A DNA stretch of 64,000 nucleotides from CAZYQW01 sp964649825 (GTDB taxonomy: Bacteria; Planctomycetota; B15-G4; JADJEK01), in assembly GCA_964649825.1 (NCBI GenBank), contig CAZYQW010000121.1, positions 67,077-131,076 on the forward strand, in the 5' to 3' direction. The notes below the pieces were generated by a model. It did no database searches, was not told the DNA's origin, and was given only the letters and a program-made list of their open reading frames with translations. This document shows positions 9,605 to 18,538 of the stretch, one piece after another; the first letter of the stretch is position 1; each line of letters begins with the position of its first letter. A program made the translations under genes and the position numbers.

Positions 9605-10300
9605 ATGAGAATCCGAACGTTCGTGCTGAGCGTAATCCTAGGTTCGATCGCCCTGGCCGCGCCACGGGGATTCGTCGAGCTCTTCCGCGGAACGTTCGAC
9701 GCGCCGGGGGCCGTGGCCGAGGTGGGCCAGTTCGTCGCCTTTTCCAACACAGGCAGCATCGCGATCGCGCCGAGTGCAAATGGCGGCAACAAGCTCGTGT
9801 TCGACGACAGCGGGACCAGCGGGTCGAACACGCTCTACCTCGTTGGGACGTTCGACAACAACCAGCTCGCCAGCGTCGGCTTGGTCTCGTTCACCTTCGA
9901 GATGACCCTCTCGGACTCCGACTCACCGTTCCAGGCCGGGGTGGTGATCGACAACGCGACGTCGGACTTCATTCCGGCGACCGGGCCCGACGGCGAGGGC
10001 GGACACTTCCTGGGCGGCAAGAAGACGCGAGGCGCGATCTCGTCCGGCCAAGAACTCGACGTGACGGTCCAGTTGTCGCGCGACAGCACCGAGGACGACT
10101 GGCAGCTCGACGTGTCGATCGCTCCGTCCCAGATCGAGTCGCCTACCCAGACCCCGGTCGCTCATCCCGCGGCGATGGTCGAGTCGACGATGCTGGCCGG
10201 GACGGGCGGCACGAACATCGTCGGGATCGCGTTCGTGAAACTCCCGGGCAACACCGGTTCGATCTCGCTCGACAACATCCACGTCGTCAACCAGAAGTGA
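9605..10300 (+). CDS. Secreted protein of unknown function
   Basis: A 231-residue protein with an N-terminal signal peptide (MRIRTFVLSVILGSIALAAP). The start ATG has GTGAGG four bases before it. The mature part is rich in Gly, Ser, Thr and Asp and looks all-beta (LVSFTFEMTLSDSDSPFQAG, GNTGSISLDNIHVVNQK). The pattern of a C-terminal strand describing a difference or interval resembles LamG/concanavalin-like jelly-roll proteins from planctomycetes, but no diagnostic motif was seen. It lies between the kinase gene and coaB on the same strand and is probably not functionally linked to coaB. I do not recognise the family. Confidence 0.8.
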   Translation: MRIRTFVLSVILGSIALAAPRGFVELFRGTFDAPGAVAEVGQFVAFSNTGSIAIAPSANGGNKLVFDDSGTSGSNTLYLVGTFDNNQLASVGLVSFTFEMTLSDSDSPFQAGVVIDNATSDFIPATGPDGEGGHFLGGKKTRGAISSGQELDVTVQLSRDSTEDDWQLDVSIAPSQIESPTQTPVAHPAAMVESTMLAGTGGTNIVGIAFVKLPGNTGSISLDNIHVVNQK

Positions 10301-10317
10301 CCGCGCGGGATGCGGAG

Positions 10318-10337
10318 GCAGAGGGAACGGCCTCTGC
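10318..10337 (+). promoter_or_regulatory. Hairpin covering the coaB ribosome binding site
   Basis: GCAGAGG (10318-10324) is perfectly complementary to CCTCTGC (10331-10337) with a GAACGG loop. It ends three bases before the coaB ATG and buries the only purine-rich Shine-Dalgarno-like stretch in its 5' arm. Confidence 0.5.
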
Positions 10338-10340
10338 ACG

Positions 10341-11024
10341 ATGAACGTCCTCATCACGTCCGGACCGACGCGTGAGCCGATCGACGACGTTCGGTTCGTG
10401 TCGAACGTGTCGACCGGCCGTCTCGGGGTCCGAATCGCGTCCGCCTTCGTCGAACGAGGGCATGACGTGGTTCTCGCCCGCGGGATCGGCTCCGCCCCGG
10501 CGCCGTCGCATCCTCGCCTCGAGTCGATCGAGTTCTCCTCGGCGGCATCGTTGCTGCAGGTGATCGAGTCCGTGCTGGCGCGTTCCGGGCCGAACGGCGG
10601 GGTCGACCTGTTGATTCACGCGGCGGCGGTCGCGGACTACGCCCCGGTGCCGGTCGCGGGGAAGATCAAGTCGACGGAGCCGGCGCTGACGGTCCACATG
10701 CGGCCGACCCCGAAGGTCGTCGATCAGATCCGCATGCGGCACCCGACGCTCGACGTGATCCTCTTCAAGCTCGAGTCCGACGTTCCACGTGATGAGCTCC
10801 ACGCTCGCGCTCGGCGCGCGGCGCGGCGAGTCGGCGCGCGCGCGGTCGTCGCGAACCTCTTGGGCGAAGTGAGCGCGAACGAGCACGCGGCCGACCTGCT
10901 CTCCGGGGATGGGCGCGTGACGTCATTGGTCGGCAAGGGAGGAATCGCCATGGGCCTCGTCGCCGAGGCGGAGCGGATCGTCGCGGATGGTCGACCGGGA
11001 GGAGCGACGTGGGACGCGTCGTGA
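10341..11024 (+). CDS. coaB: Phosphopantothenate-cysteine ligase (CoaB, stand-alone)
   Basis: A 227-residue protein corresponding to the C-terminal half of the usual bifunctional CoaBC. CoaB joins cysteine to 4'-phosphopantothenate using CTP in coenzyme A synthesis. Family signatures are the N-terminal ITSGPTREPIDDVRFVSN nucleotide-binding start, NVSTGRLG, the AAVADYAPV segment and the conserved lysine region GKIKSTE followed by RPTPKVVDQI. In most bacteria CoaC precedes CoaB in one polypeptide. Here they are two genes and the order is reversed, coaB first. The stop overlaps the coaC start by 16 bases, so translation is probably coupled. The ribosome binding site is inside a 7-bp hairpin. Confidence 0.93.
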   Translation: MNVLITSGPTREPIDDVRFVSNVSTGRLGVRIASAFVERGHDVVLARGIGSAPAPSHPRLESIEFSSAASLLQVIESVLARSGPNGGVDLLIHAAAVADYAPVPVAGKIKSTEPALTVHMRPTPKVVDQIRMRHPTLDVILFKLESDVPRDELHARARRAARRVGARAVVANLLGEVSANEHAADLLSGDGRVTSLVGKGGIAMGLVAEAERIVADGRPGGATWDAS

Positions 11025-11566
11025 TCGGGGTCGGAGGCGGCATCGCGGCCTACAAGGCGTGCGACCTCGTGTCCGAGCTGCGCGAGCGCGGCATCGAGAG
11101 CCGAGCCGCGATGACGCCCGCCGCGACGCGATTCGTGAGGCCGCTCGTCCTGGCCTCGCTGACCGGCCATTCCGTTCTCGTCGACGATCTCGAGGCCGAC
11201 GCCGACCCGTCGATCCCTCACATCGCGTGGGCGCGTTGGGCGGACGCTGTGGTGTTGGTCCCGGCGACTGCGGACTTGATCGGGCGCGTGGCGCACGGAC
11301 TCGCGGGCGATGCGCTCACGAGCCTCCTGCTCGCGCTCGAGTCGAGCAAGCCAGTGGTCATCGCCGCGGCCATGAACAGCGTCATGTGGGAAAACCAGCT
11401 CGTCCAGGCGAACGTGCAGCGCCTCCGCGATCTCGACGACGGCCGACGAGTTCGCTTCGTCGACCCGGTTCGAAAGCGCCTCGCGTGCGGCGAAGAGGGG
11501 ACGGGAGGGCTCGCCCCGGTGCGCGAGATCGCCGACGCGGTGGCCGCGGCCGTGTCCGGCCGCTGA
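11009..11566 (+). CDS. coaC: Phosphopantothenoylcysteine decarboxylase (CoaC, stand-alone)
   Basis: A 185-residue flavoprotein of the HFCD family that decarboxylates 4'-phosphopantothenoylcysteine to 4'-phosphopantetheine. It starts with GTG at 11009, five bases after a strong GGGAGGAG. The FMN and active-site features are all visible: GVGGGIAAYKACDL, the active-site histidine in IPHIAWARWAD, the PATADLIGRVAHGLAGDALT motif, AAMNSVMWEN, and the substrate-clamp cysteine in RKRLACGEEGTGGL. The protein is complete for a CoaC domain, so the split from CoaB is real rather than a frameshift: both pieces have their own start signals and overlap in different frames. Confidence 0.94.
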   Translation: MGRVVIGVGGGIAAYKACDLVSELRERGIESRAAMTPAATRFVRPLVLASLTGHSVLVDDLEADADPSIPHIAWARWADAVVLVPATADLIGRVAHGLAGDALTSLLLALESSKPVVIAAAMNSVMWENQLVQANVQRLRDLDDGRRVRFVDPVRKRLACGEEGTGGLAPVREIADAVAAAVSGR

Positions 11567-11672
11567 TGGAGACGGAGGTTCGAAACAGGGAAGGGTATTC
11601 TCGGTGCGGTTCCTTAAGATCGCTCGGTCCGGACTGTCCGGGAAAGAAGCCTGCCGAGCCAAGGAGTCCGCC

Positions 11673-12807
11673 GTGAGCGAGCTACACGACCGTCTCAGTG
11701 AATTGCGTGACCGGATCGTCCAACTCAAGGACTCTCTTTGACATCGTCGGTCAAACCGCGCGGAAAGCCGAGATCGAGAAGAAGCTGGAAGCACCCAACT
11801 TCTGGTCCGATCCGACCCGGGCCGCCGCCGTCATCAACGACTTGAAGAAGATCCGGGCCGTCGTCGAGCCGTACGAGGCCGTCGCCCGCCAACTGGACGA
11901 TGCAGAGGTGTTGATCGAGCTCGCCGACGAGGAGGAGTCCGCGGACGCACGCGCGGAGGCATCTTCCGTGCTCGAGGGCGTGTCGCAGGGAGCCGAGAAG
12001 CTCGAGTTCACGCTGATGTTCAGCGGGCCGCACGATCACCGGAACGCCTACCTGTCGATTCAAGCCGGCGCCGGAGGCACCGAGTCGTGCGACTGGGCGC
12101 AGATGCTGCTGCGAATGTACCTGCGCTACTGCGAGAAGAACGAGTTCGAGACCGAGCTGATCGACTCGCTCGACCACGAGGAGGGGGGGATCAAGTCGGC
12201 CACCGTGCTGGTGAAGGGTCAGTTCGCGTACGGCTACCTCCGCTCCGAGCTGGGCGTGCATCGGCTCGTCCGGATCTCGCCGTTCGACGCGCAGAACCGC
12301 CGGCACACGTCGTTCTGTTCGGTCGACGTGACGCCGGAGTTCGACGAGGACATCGAGGTCGACATCGACCCCGACGACCTGCGCGTCGACACGTACCGCG
12401 CGGGCGGCGCCGGCGGGCAGCACGTGAACAAGACCGACTCCGCGATCCGGATCACGCACCTACCCAGCGGGGTCGTGGTGCAGTGCCAGAACGAGCGCAG
12501 CCAGCACAAGAACCGCTCCACCGCGATGAAGGTGCTGCGGGCCAAGCTCTACGCGCTCGAGGAGCAGAAGCGCGAGGCGGAGATCCGCGGGCTGTCGGGA
12601 GAGAAGGGTGACATCGGGTGGGGCCACCAGATCCGGTCGTACGTGCTGCAGCCGTACACGCTCGTGAAGGACAATCGGACCGGTGTCGAGAAGGGAAACG
12701 CCGCGGCGGTGCTGGACGGGGATCTGAATGGGTTCATCGAGGCGTACCTCACGTGGAACGCGTCCGGACGCAGGCCGCTGCCGAAGGGCGGAAAGGACCC
12801 GGAATGA
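11673..12807 (+). CDS. prfB: Peptide chain release factor 2, expressed by +1 programmed frameshift
   Basis: RF2 recognises UGA and UAA and triggers peptide release. The coding sequence is join(11673..11738, 11740..12807), 377 residues. A GTG start at 11673 has AAGGAG six bases upstream. Codons 1-22 end in CTT, followed by an in-frame TGA (11739-11741); the ribosome must slip one base forward to read GAC at 11740 and continue. The rest is canonical: the RF2-specific SPF tripeptide at residues 202-204 and the GGQ peptidyl-hydrolysis motif at 247-249. Without the shift the product is a 22-residue peptide, so low RF2 raises its own synthesis, as known in many bacteria. A start at 11698 would omit the conserved N-terminal helix. 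The gene overlaps purH by four bases. Confidence 0.96.
11727..11742 (+). promoter_or_regulatory. prfB: prfB programmed +1 frameshift site
   Basis: An internal Shine-Dalgarno AAGGA (11727-11731), a four-base spacer and the slippery CTT TGA C (11736-11742) reproduce the prfB recoding signal. The spacer is one base longer than in Escherichia coli. Confidence 0.93.
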
Positions 12808-14372
12808 GAGTCGCGCGCGCCTTGTTCTCGTTGACCGACAAGCGGGGCGCGGCGGGGTTCGCGAAGGCGCTCGCGGACCGAGGCGTCGAGATCCTCTCGA
12901 CCGGGAACACGGCGCGTGTCCTCCGCGATGGCGCGGTTCCCGTGGTCGACGTCTCCGAGTTCACCGGCTTCCCCGAGATCCTCGACGGACGGGTGAAGAC
13001 GTTGCACCCGCGAATCCACGGCGGCTTGCTCGCGAGACGGGACGACTCGGCGCACGTCGGTCAAATGAGCGAGCACGGCCTCGTTCCGATCGATCTGGTC
13101 GTCGTCAACCTCTATCCGTTCGAGAGCGTCACGAGCGACGAGAGGGTGAGCCTCGAGGACGCGATCGAGAACATCGACATCGGCGGACCGTCGATGATCC
13201 GTTCGGCCGCGAAGAATCACGCGCACGTGGCGGTGATCGTCGATCCCGACGACTACGCGACGGTGCTCGCGGAGCTCGTCTCGAACGACCGGTCGGTGTC
13301 GCTCGGGACGCGCCGGCGGCTCGCGCGGAAGGCGTTCGAACGAACCGCGGCCTACGACGCGGCGATCGCCGGGTTCCTCGCGCGCCGCGAGGAGTTCGGC
13401 GGGACGCCCGACGTGCCGTCGATCGCGTTCCTGTCGTGGTGCGCGCCCGAACCGCTCCGCTACGGCGAGAACCCGCACCAAGCGGCCGCGTTCTACCGGC
13501 TCCGCGGAGCGACCGAAGCGTCGCTCGCCACGGCCGAGCAGAAGAACGGCAAGGCGCTCTCGTACAACAACCTGCTCGACTCGGACGCCGCGCTCGCGCT
13601 CGCACGGGAATTCACCGATCCCGCCTGCGTGATCGTGAAGCACACGAATCCGTGCGGCGCCGCGGTCGCGGTCGACGCCGCCACCGCGTTCCGAATGGCG
13701 CTCGAAGGAGATCCGCTCTCGTCCTTCGGCGGGATCGTCGCGTTCAACCGCTCGCTCGACGCCGCGGCGGCCGACGCGATCGCGCAGCCCGACACGTTTT
13801 TCGAGTGCATCCTCGCTCCGTCGTTCGACGACGAGGCGCTCCAGATCCTCACCACCCGGCCCAAGTGGGGGAAGAACGTGCGCCTTCTCGCGACCGGCGA
13901 CGGACCGCCGCGCGCAGACGAGCACGAGGTGCGCAAGATCCGCGGTGGTCTCCTGGTCCAGACGCGTGACGCCACGGGACTCGACGATCCGTTCGAACCA
14001 AAGGGCGAATACGTCGTCGAAACCGCGCGGGAGGACGATCTGCGGCTCGCGTGGGTCGCGGTGAAGCACGTGAAGTCGAACGCGATCGTCCTCGTCAGGG
14101 ACGGCCGCATCGTCGGCGTCGGCGCGGGGCAGATGAGCCGAGTCGACTCAGTGAGGATCGCGGTCGACAAGGCCGGCGACCGGGCCCGAGGTTCCGTGCT
14201 CGCAAGCGACGCCTTCTTTCCGTTCCGCGACGGTGTCGACGCCGCCGCCGCGGCGGGGGTGAGCGCGATCGTCCAACCGGGCGGCTCGGTCAAGGACCGT
14301 GAGGTGATCGCGGCCGCGAACGAGCACGGGATCGCGATGATCTTCACCGGAGTCCGTCACTTCCGTCACTAA
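12804..14372 (+). CDS. purH: Bifunctional AICAR formyltransferase / IMP cyclohydrolase
   Basis: A 522-residue enzyme catalysing the last two steps of purine synthesis, AICAR to FAICAR to IMP. The ATG at 12804 overlaps the prfB stop (ATGA), indicating translational coupling. The N-terminal IMP cyclohydrolase (MGS-like) domain shows ALFSLTDKRGAAGFAKAL, ILSTGNTARVL, GRVKTLHPRIHGGLLARR and NIDIGGPSMIRSAAKNH. The formyltransferase domain shows PLRYGENPHQAAAFYR, YNNLLDSDAAL, the catalytic KHTNPCGAA, ASDAFFPFRDGVD and the usual ending IFTGVRHFRH. Length and motifs are normal. A GCTTGCGCAAGC palindrome follows four bases after the stop codon. Confidence 0.97.
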   Translation: MRVARALFSLTDKRGAAGFAKALADRGVEILSTGNTARVLRDGAVPVVDVSEFTGFPEILDGRVKTLHPRIHGGLLARRDDSAHVGQMSEHGLVPIDLVVVNLYPFESVTSDERVSLEDAIENIDIGGPSMIRSAAKNHAHVAVIVDPDDYATVLAELVSNDRSVSLGTRRRLARKAFERTAAYDAAIAGFLARREEFGGTPDVPSIAFLSWCAPEPLRYGENPHQAAAFYRLRGATEASLATAEQKNGKALSYNNLLDSDAALALAREFTDPACVIVKHTNPCGAAVAVDAATAFRMALEGDPLSSFGGIVAFNRSLDAAAADAIAQPDTFFECILAPSFDDEALQILTTRPKWGKNVRLLATGDGPPRADEHEVRKIRGGLLVQTRDATGLDDPFEPKGEYVVETAREDDLRLAWVAVKHVKSNAIVLVRDGRIVGVGAGQMSRVDSVRIAVDKAGDRARGSVLASDAFFPFRDGVDAAAAAGVSAIVQPGGSVKDREVIAAANEHGIAMIFTGVRHFRH

Positions 14373-14537
14373 CCGGCTTGCGCAAGCGTTCCCAGCTCGG
14401 ACTCGGGACCGGGGGAGGTTCCGCGCCTCCGGCCGGCAGTCCGCACGATCAGCCCAACTTCCGCGCGCGGCATTCCGTTCGCGGTAGCTCTCCATCAAAC
14501 CGCCGGACTCCGGACGTCCCCGATTCGAGGTGAGGTG

Positions 14538-15374
14538 ATGAGGGTCGATTCGATCATGACGAAGGGTGCGGTCACCGTGGAACCGGACGACGCCGTCGAC
14601 GTCGCGATCCGGCTCATGGATGACTGGGACATTCACCACCTGCCGGTCGTCGACCGGCAGGGTGGACTGTGCGGAATCCTGTCCGATCGAGACCTGCTGA
14701 CGTCGACCGGTGGGGTGCTCGGCGGCGCCGACGACGGTGCCCGGCGCGTCGGCGACCTGATGACCAAGTACGTCGAAGTCGTCGACCCGAGCACTGAAGT
14801 CACGCAGGTGGGCGTCGAGCTCCTCGTCGGACGGTTCAGCGGCCTCCCGGTCGTGAGCGAAGGGGTGCTTGTCGGCATGCTCACCGACGTGGACCTCGGC
14901 CGGGCGTACCTGCGCGCCATCCGCGACCGGAAGCTCGCGGCCGCCCGCGACCCGATGGTCCGCGAGCTCATGACGGAGCGGGTCGAGACGATCGGTCCCG
15001 GCACTTCGCTGCGCGAGGCGCTCGACCTTTGTCGAGCGCGGTGCATCCGTCACGTCCCGGTCGTCGATGGCGATCGAGTCATCGGCATCGTGTCGGATCG
15101 CGACCTCCGGCGCGCGATCGGGCGGCATCAACTTCACGACTCGGTGTATCGGAGTTCGACGGGTGCACCGCTGACCGTGGCTCCCGACACCCGCATGTCG
15201 CGAGCGGTCGAGATGATGCTGGAGTCGAGGATCGGATCGCTTCCGGTGACGGTCGACGGCGATCGTCTCGCCGGGATCATCACGATGTCCGACGTCGTCG
15301 ATCACGCCGTGAACACGCTCTGGGAGGTCGAGAGCTCGCCGGCGTCGATGATCGTCGAGGAAGGCTCGGATTGA
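14538..15374 (+). CDS. Four-CBS-domain protein
   Basis: A 278-residue protein made of two CBS pairs (Bateman modules). The ATG at 14538 is preferred over the GTG three bases earlier; GAGGTGAGG precedes it. Each repeat is readable: VDSIMTKGAVTVEPDDAVDV with HLPVVDRQGGLCGILSDRDL, then VGDLMTKYVEVVDPSTEV with GLPVVSEGVLVGMLTDVDL, then VRELMTERVETIGPGTSL with HVPVVDGDRVIGIVSDRDL, then the last with SLPVTVDGDRLAGIITMSDV. CBS pairs bind adenosine nucleotides and usually sense energy state. There is no fused effector domain, so the partner is unknown. It converges on etfA. Confidence 0.93.
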   Translation: MRVDSIMTKGAVTVEPDDAVDVAIRLMDDWDIHHLPVVDRQGGLCGILSDRDLLTSTGGVLGGADDGARRVGDLMTKYVEVVDPSTEVTQVGVELLVGRFSGLPVVSEGVLVGMLTDVDLGRAYLRAIRDRKLAAARDPMVRELMTERVETIGPGTSLREALDLCRARCIRHVPVVDGDRVIGIVSDRDLRRAIGRHQLHDSVYRSSTGAPLTVAPDTRMSRAVEMMLESRIGSLPVTVDGDRLAGIITMSDVVDHAVNTLWEVESSPASMIVEEGSD

Positions 15375-15410
15375 GATGCCCGGGCGCGTCGCGGCCGGAA
15401 GGGCGTCGCC

Positions 15411-16397
15411 TCAACCGTGCGCTTTCAGGCTCCTCAGCTCTTCGGTCAGCGCCGGCACGATCTCGAACAGGTCGCCGATCACGCCGTAATCCGCGATCTT
15501 GAAGATCGGCGCCTCTCGATCCTTGTTGATCGCGACGATCACCCGCGACGATCCCATGCCGGCGAGGTGCTGGATCGCGCCCGAGATTCCGCAGGCGATG
15601 TAGAGGTTCGGCGAGACGGTCTTGCCGGTCTGGCCGACTTGATCGCCGTGGGGGCGCCATCCCGCGTCGACCGCCGCCCGCGACGCCCCGACCGTGCCGC
15701 CGAGGACGTTCGCGAGTTCCTCGAGGACGCGGTACGGCTCGGGTCCTCCCATCCCGCGGCCTCCGGAGACGATGACGTCGGCCTCCGTGAGCTCGATCTT
15801 CTTCGCGCCTTCCGGCTCGATCAGTTCCTTCAGGACGACGCGCGGCGTCGAGTCGATCGATGCCGTGATCGACGCGGGCGAGACATCGCCGCCGCTCGAT
15901 TCGGCCGGCGTGAAGACGTTCGGACGGAGCGTCGCGAGGAAGCGCGCGGCGCGCGAGCGCACGGTGATGCGGGCCTTGCCCGCGTAGATCGGTCGGCGCG
16001 CTTCGATCCGACCGTCGACGACGGCGAGGCCGATGCAGTCCGACACCTGCGGCACGCCAAGGAGCGCCGAGACGCGCGGCGCGAGGTCTTTGCCCATCGC
16101 CGAATGGGGCAGGAGCACGGCCTTCGCGTCCCGGGCGGTCGCGACTTCGGCGATCGCCCGAGCGTAGACACCGGGCGCGTAGGCGGCGAACGCTCCTCCT
16201 CCGCCATGCAGCACTTCGGTCGCGCCGTACCGGCCCAGGGATTCGACTCCCTCGACCGACTCCGGTCCGAGCACGACGGCGGTGACGCCGACGCCGAGCT
16301 CCCTCGCGAGCCCTGCCGCCGCGGTGACGACCTCGAGCGCGCCCTTCTTCAGCTTGCCGTCCTTCTGCTCGGCGAACGTGATGATCTCGGATGCCAT
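15411..16397 (-). CDS. etfA: Electron transfer flavoprotein alpha subunit
   Basis: A 328-residue FAD-binding subunit of the heterodimeric ETF, which carries electrons from acyl-CoA and other dehydrogenases to the membrane ETF:quinone oxidoreductase. The C-terminal FAD domain is typical: VSGGRGMGG, GASRAAVDAGW, QVGQTGKTVSPNLYIACGIS, GAIQHLAGM and VAINKDREAPIFKIADYGVI. The start lies one base after the etfB stop, so the pair forms an etfB-etfA operon. No dehydrogenase or oxidoreductase gene is adjacent, so the electron donor cannot be named from context. Confidence 0.97.
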   Translation of the reverse strand: MASEIITFAEQKDGKLKKGALEVVTAAAGLARELGVGVTAVVLGPESVEGVESLGRYGATEVLHGGGGAFAAYAPGVYARAIAEVATARDAKAVLLPHSAMGKDLAPRVSALLGVPQVSDCIGLAVVDGRIEARRPIYAGKARITVRSRAARFLATLRPNVFTPAESSGGDVSPASITASIDSTPRVVLKELIEPEGAKKIELTEADVIVSGGRGMGGPEPYRVLEELANVLGGTVGASRAAVDAGWRPHGDQVGQTGKTVSPNLYIACGISGAIQHLAGMGSSRVIVAINKDREAPIFKIADYGVIGDLFEIVPALTEELRSLKAHG

Positions 16398-16398
16398 G

Positions 16399-17148
16399 TC
16401 AGATCACCTTTGCCTCTTCACGGAGCCGTCGAACCAGCTCGGGTACCGCTTCCTTGCCTTCGCCGATGATGCGTCCCGGGGGGCGCGGCGGCGGGGGTTC
16501 CATGCTCACCACCTCGAGCTGGTTCGCGGGGATGGTGACCTGGACCTCGTCGATCGGCTTCTTCTTCGCCGCCATGATCCCTTTCAGCGACGTGTAGCGG
16601 GGCTCGTTCAGCCCCTTTTGCGCGGTGAGCACGCACGGCATCGGGACGTCGTAGACCTCGGTCTTTCCCTCCGCCTCCCGGTGGACCGTGACCCGCCCCT
16701 CGGCGACCTCGACCTTCACGACCTCGGCCACGCACGGCAGGTCGAGGAGGGTGGCCACGATCAGCCCCACCTGCGCGTTGTCCTGATCGACCGCCTGCTT
16801 GCCGAAGAACGCGATGTCGAAGGTCATGCCTTTGAGCGCCTCGGCGAGAGCCGAGGCGGTCGACAAGGGGTCCCGATCGACCGCGTCGTCCTTGATCACC
16901 AGCGCCTTGTCGGCGCCCATGGCCAGGCAATGACGCAGCTCCTTGGTGGAGTCGCCGCCGCCGAGCGACAGGATCGTGACCTCGCCGCCGTGCCTTTCCT
17001 TGATCTGGATGCACTCTTCGACGGCGAACTCGTCGTAAGGGTTTACGACGTAGGAGACTCCGCTTTGATCGATCGACTTTCCGTCGGAACCGACACGGAT
17101 CTGGGACGCCGTGTCCGGCACCCGCTTCACGCAGGCCACGAGGTTCAT
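16399..17148 (-). CDS. etfB: Electron transfer flavoprotein beta subunit
   Basis: A 249-residue protein. The ATG at 17148 begins the conserved MNLVACVKRVPDTASQIRV; GGAGAG lies a few bases before it. The 36 upstream in-frame residues are not family-like. Motifs include VVNPYDEFAVEEC, ILSLGGGDSTKELRHCLAMG and the beta-subunit signature region around VDQDNAQVGLIVATLLDLPCV. The C-terminal segment contains ARYTSLKGIMAAKKKPID-like sequence normal for EtfB. It is the first gene of the etfBA operon. Confidence 0.97.
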   Translation of the reverse strand: MNLVACVKRVPDTASQIRVGSDGKSIDQSGVSYVVNPYDEFAVEECIQIKERHGGEVTILSLGGGDSTKELRHCLAMGADKALVIKDDAVDRDPLSTASALAEALKGMTFDIAFFGKQAVDQDNAQVGLIVATLLDLPCVAEVVKVEVAEGRVTVHREAEGKTEVYDVPMPCVLTAQKGLNEPRYTSLKGIMAAKKKPIDEVQVTIPANQLEVVSMEPPPPRPPGRIIGEGKEAVPELVRRLREEAKVI

Positions 17149-17257
17149 CAGCTCTCCGTCGTGCGCTCGGAGGAAAACGGGCGATCCTAGGCAAGCGGCG
17201 CCGGATGGGAAAGGGGGCGGCGACGGCGCGAAACGTCGCAGGAGACGCGGATCCATA

Positions 17258-17275
17258 CGAGCCCCGGAAGGCTCG
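17258..17275 (-). terminator. Hairpin after the HD-GYP gene
   Basis: CGAGCC and GGCTCG form a perfect 6-bp stem with a six-base loop, starting seven bases after the stop codon of the HD-GYP gene on the minus strand. No U-run follows, so termination is inferred from position only. Confidence 0.45.
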
Positions 17276-17281
17276 CGCGCG

Positions 17282-18337
17282 TCAGATCATGCGGATGGTG
17301 TCGGGCGCCCGGACGTTCTGGACCAGGCCCGCCTTCACGCAGTCGAAGAGGCTTCGGACGAGGTCCGTGTCGAGCCGACCCGCCTCGCATTCCTGCTCGA
17401 GGATCTGCATGGCGTCCGCCGTCGCCATCGGGCTGCGGTACGAGCGCTGGGACGTGATCGCGTCCCAATAGTCAGCAATTCGAACGATGCGGGCGTCCAG
17501 GGGGATCTGGGCACCCTTGAGGCCGTCGGGGTATCCCGTGCCGTCGATGTTCTCGTGGTGCCAGCGGATCATCGACACCACGCCCGCGAGGCAGCTGATC
17601 GGGTGGCACAGGTCGGCGCCGCACCCGGGGTGGGACTTCATGATCGCGTACTCGTCCGGCGTGAGCGGACCCGGCTTGTCGAGGATTGCGTCCGGGATGG
17701 CGAGCTTGCCGATGTCGTGGAGCCGCGCGCCCAGCGCGATCCGTTCGATCTCATCGCCGGAGAGGCCGATGCGCTCGGCCATCATCCGCGAGATCTTGGC
17801 GGTGCGGTCGGAATGCTCGCGCGTGTACGGGCTCTTCATGTCGATGATGCGCGCCAGCGCGAGCATGAACTCCCTCAGGTGCGTGTCCTCGGCCTTGCGA
17901 CGCTCCTTCAACAGCTCCAGCTCCAGGGAGCGCCGTTGGAGGTATTGCTTCTCCAGGACCCGACGGATCGTGTTGATCACCTCTTCGAACCGGAACGGCT
18001 TCTTGAAGTAATCGAACGCCCCGTTCTTGATGGCCTGGATCGCGAAGTCGAGCTCGAGGTGGCCCGTGATCACTGCGACGTCGGTCTCCGGATACGTCCT
18101 CCGGATGCGCGATAGGAGCTCCAGCCCGCCCATGATCGGCATGGAGATGTCGGTGATCACGAGAAAGAAGCGCTCGCGCGTCAATCGCTCGAGCGCCTCT
18201 TCACCGTTCCGTGCCTCGACGACTTTGGCGTACCCGCTGTGGCGCAGGAAGTCGGCCAGAGACTCGCGGATCGCGTCCTCGTCGTCGACGATCAGAATCG
18301 AACGCAGTGGGGGGTCGCCCGAATGTCCGTCGGTCAC
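17282..18337 (-). CDS. Response regulator with HD-GYP c-di-GMP phosphodiesterase domain
   Basis: A 351-residue protein if the GTG at 18337 is used; AAAGGGG lies six bases before it. An ATG at 18448 would add 37 residues that look non-coding. The N-terminal receiver domain has the acidic pair in ILIVDDEDAIRE, the phospho-acceptor aspartate in VITDISMP and the KPF lysine. A linker helix follows. The HD-GYP domain carries the metal-site HDIGK, the HHE pair in IRWHHENIDGTGYPDGL (the GYP motif itself is intact) and ARIVRIADYWDAITSQR. HD-GYP domains hydrolyse c-di-GMP. The phosphorelay partner is not in the window. The presence of a c-di-GMP riboswitch 15 kb away makes this a plausible regulator of that ligand. 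Confidence 0.93.
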   Translation of the reverse strand: MTDGHSGDPPLRSILIVDDEDAIRESLADFLRHSGYAKVVEARNGEEALERLTRERFFLVITDISMPIMGGLELLSRIRRTYPETDVAVITGHLELDFAIQAIKNGAFDYFKKPFRFEEVINTIRRVLEKQYLQRRSLELELLKERRKAEDTHLREFMLALARIIDMKSPYTREHSDRTAKISRMMAERIGLSGDEIERIALGARLHDIGKLAIPDAILDKPGPLTPDEYAIMKSHPGCGADLCHPISCLAGVVSMIRWHHENIDGTGYPDGLKGAQIPLDARIVRIADYWDAITSQRSYRSPMATADAMQILEQECEAGRLDTDLVRSLFDCVKAGLVQNVRAPDTIRMI

Positions 18338-18538
18338 CAGTACCCCTTTCGCGCGGTCCGATCCTGGAACCGGCGGTCTTGAAAATGGATACGCTTCAAG
18401 TTCTTCAGTAGCTTCTATCGGCCGGTAACAGACACGAAGCCGCGACATCTAGGGGATCACCGGCCGGAATCATGAAGTGGTCGACCGGGCAATGTTTCAA
18501 TCCTGAACGAACCCGACAAGACGTCGTCGGACGAGCGT

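Noticed and set aside
14376..14387. GCTTGCGCAAGC palindrome after purH as a terminator
   Set aside because: The 12-bp palindrome leaves no proper loop and has no U-run; noted but not supported as a terminator.
18380..18450. GCCGATAG as a sigma-28 -10 element upstream of the HD-GYP gene
   Set aside because: It matches seven of eight -10 positions, but no TAAAGTTT-like -35 lies 11 bases upstream.
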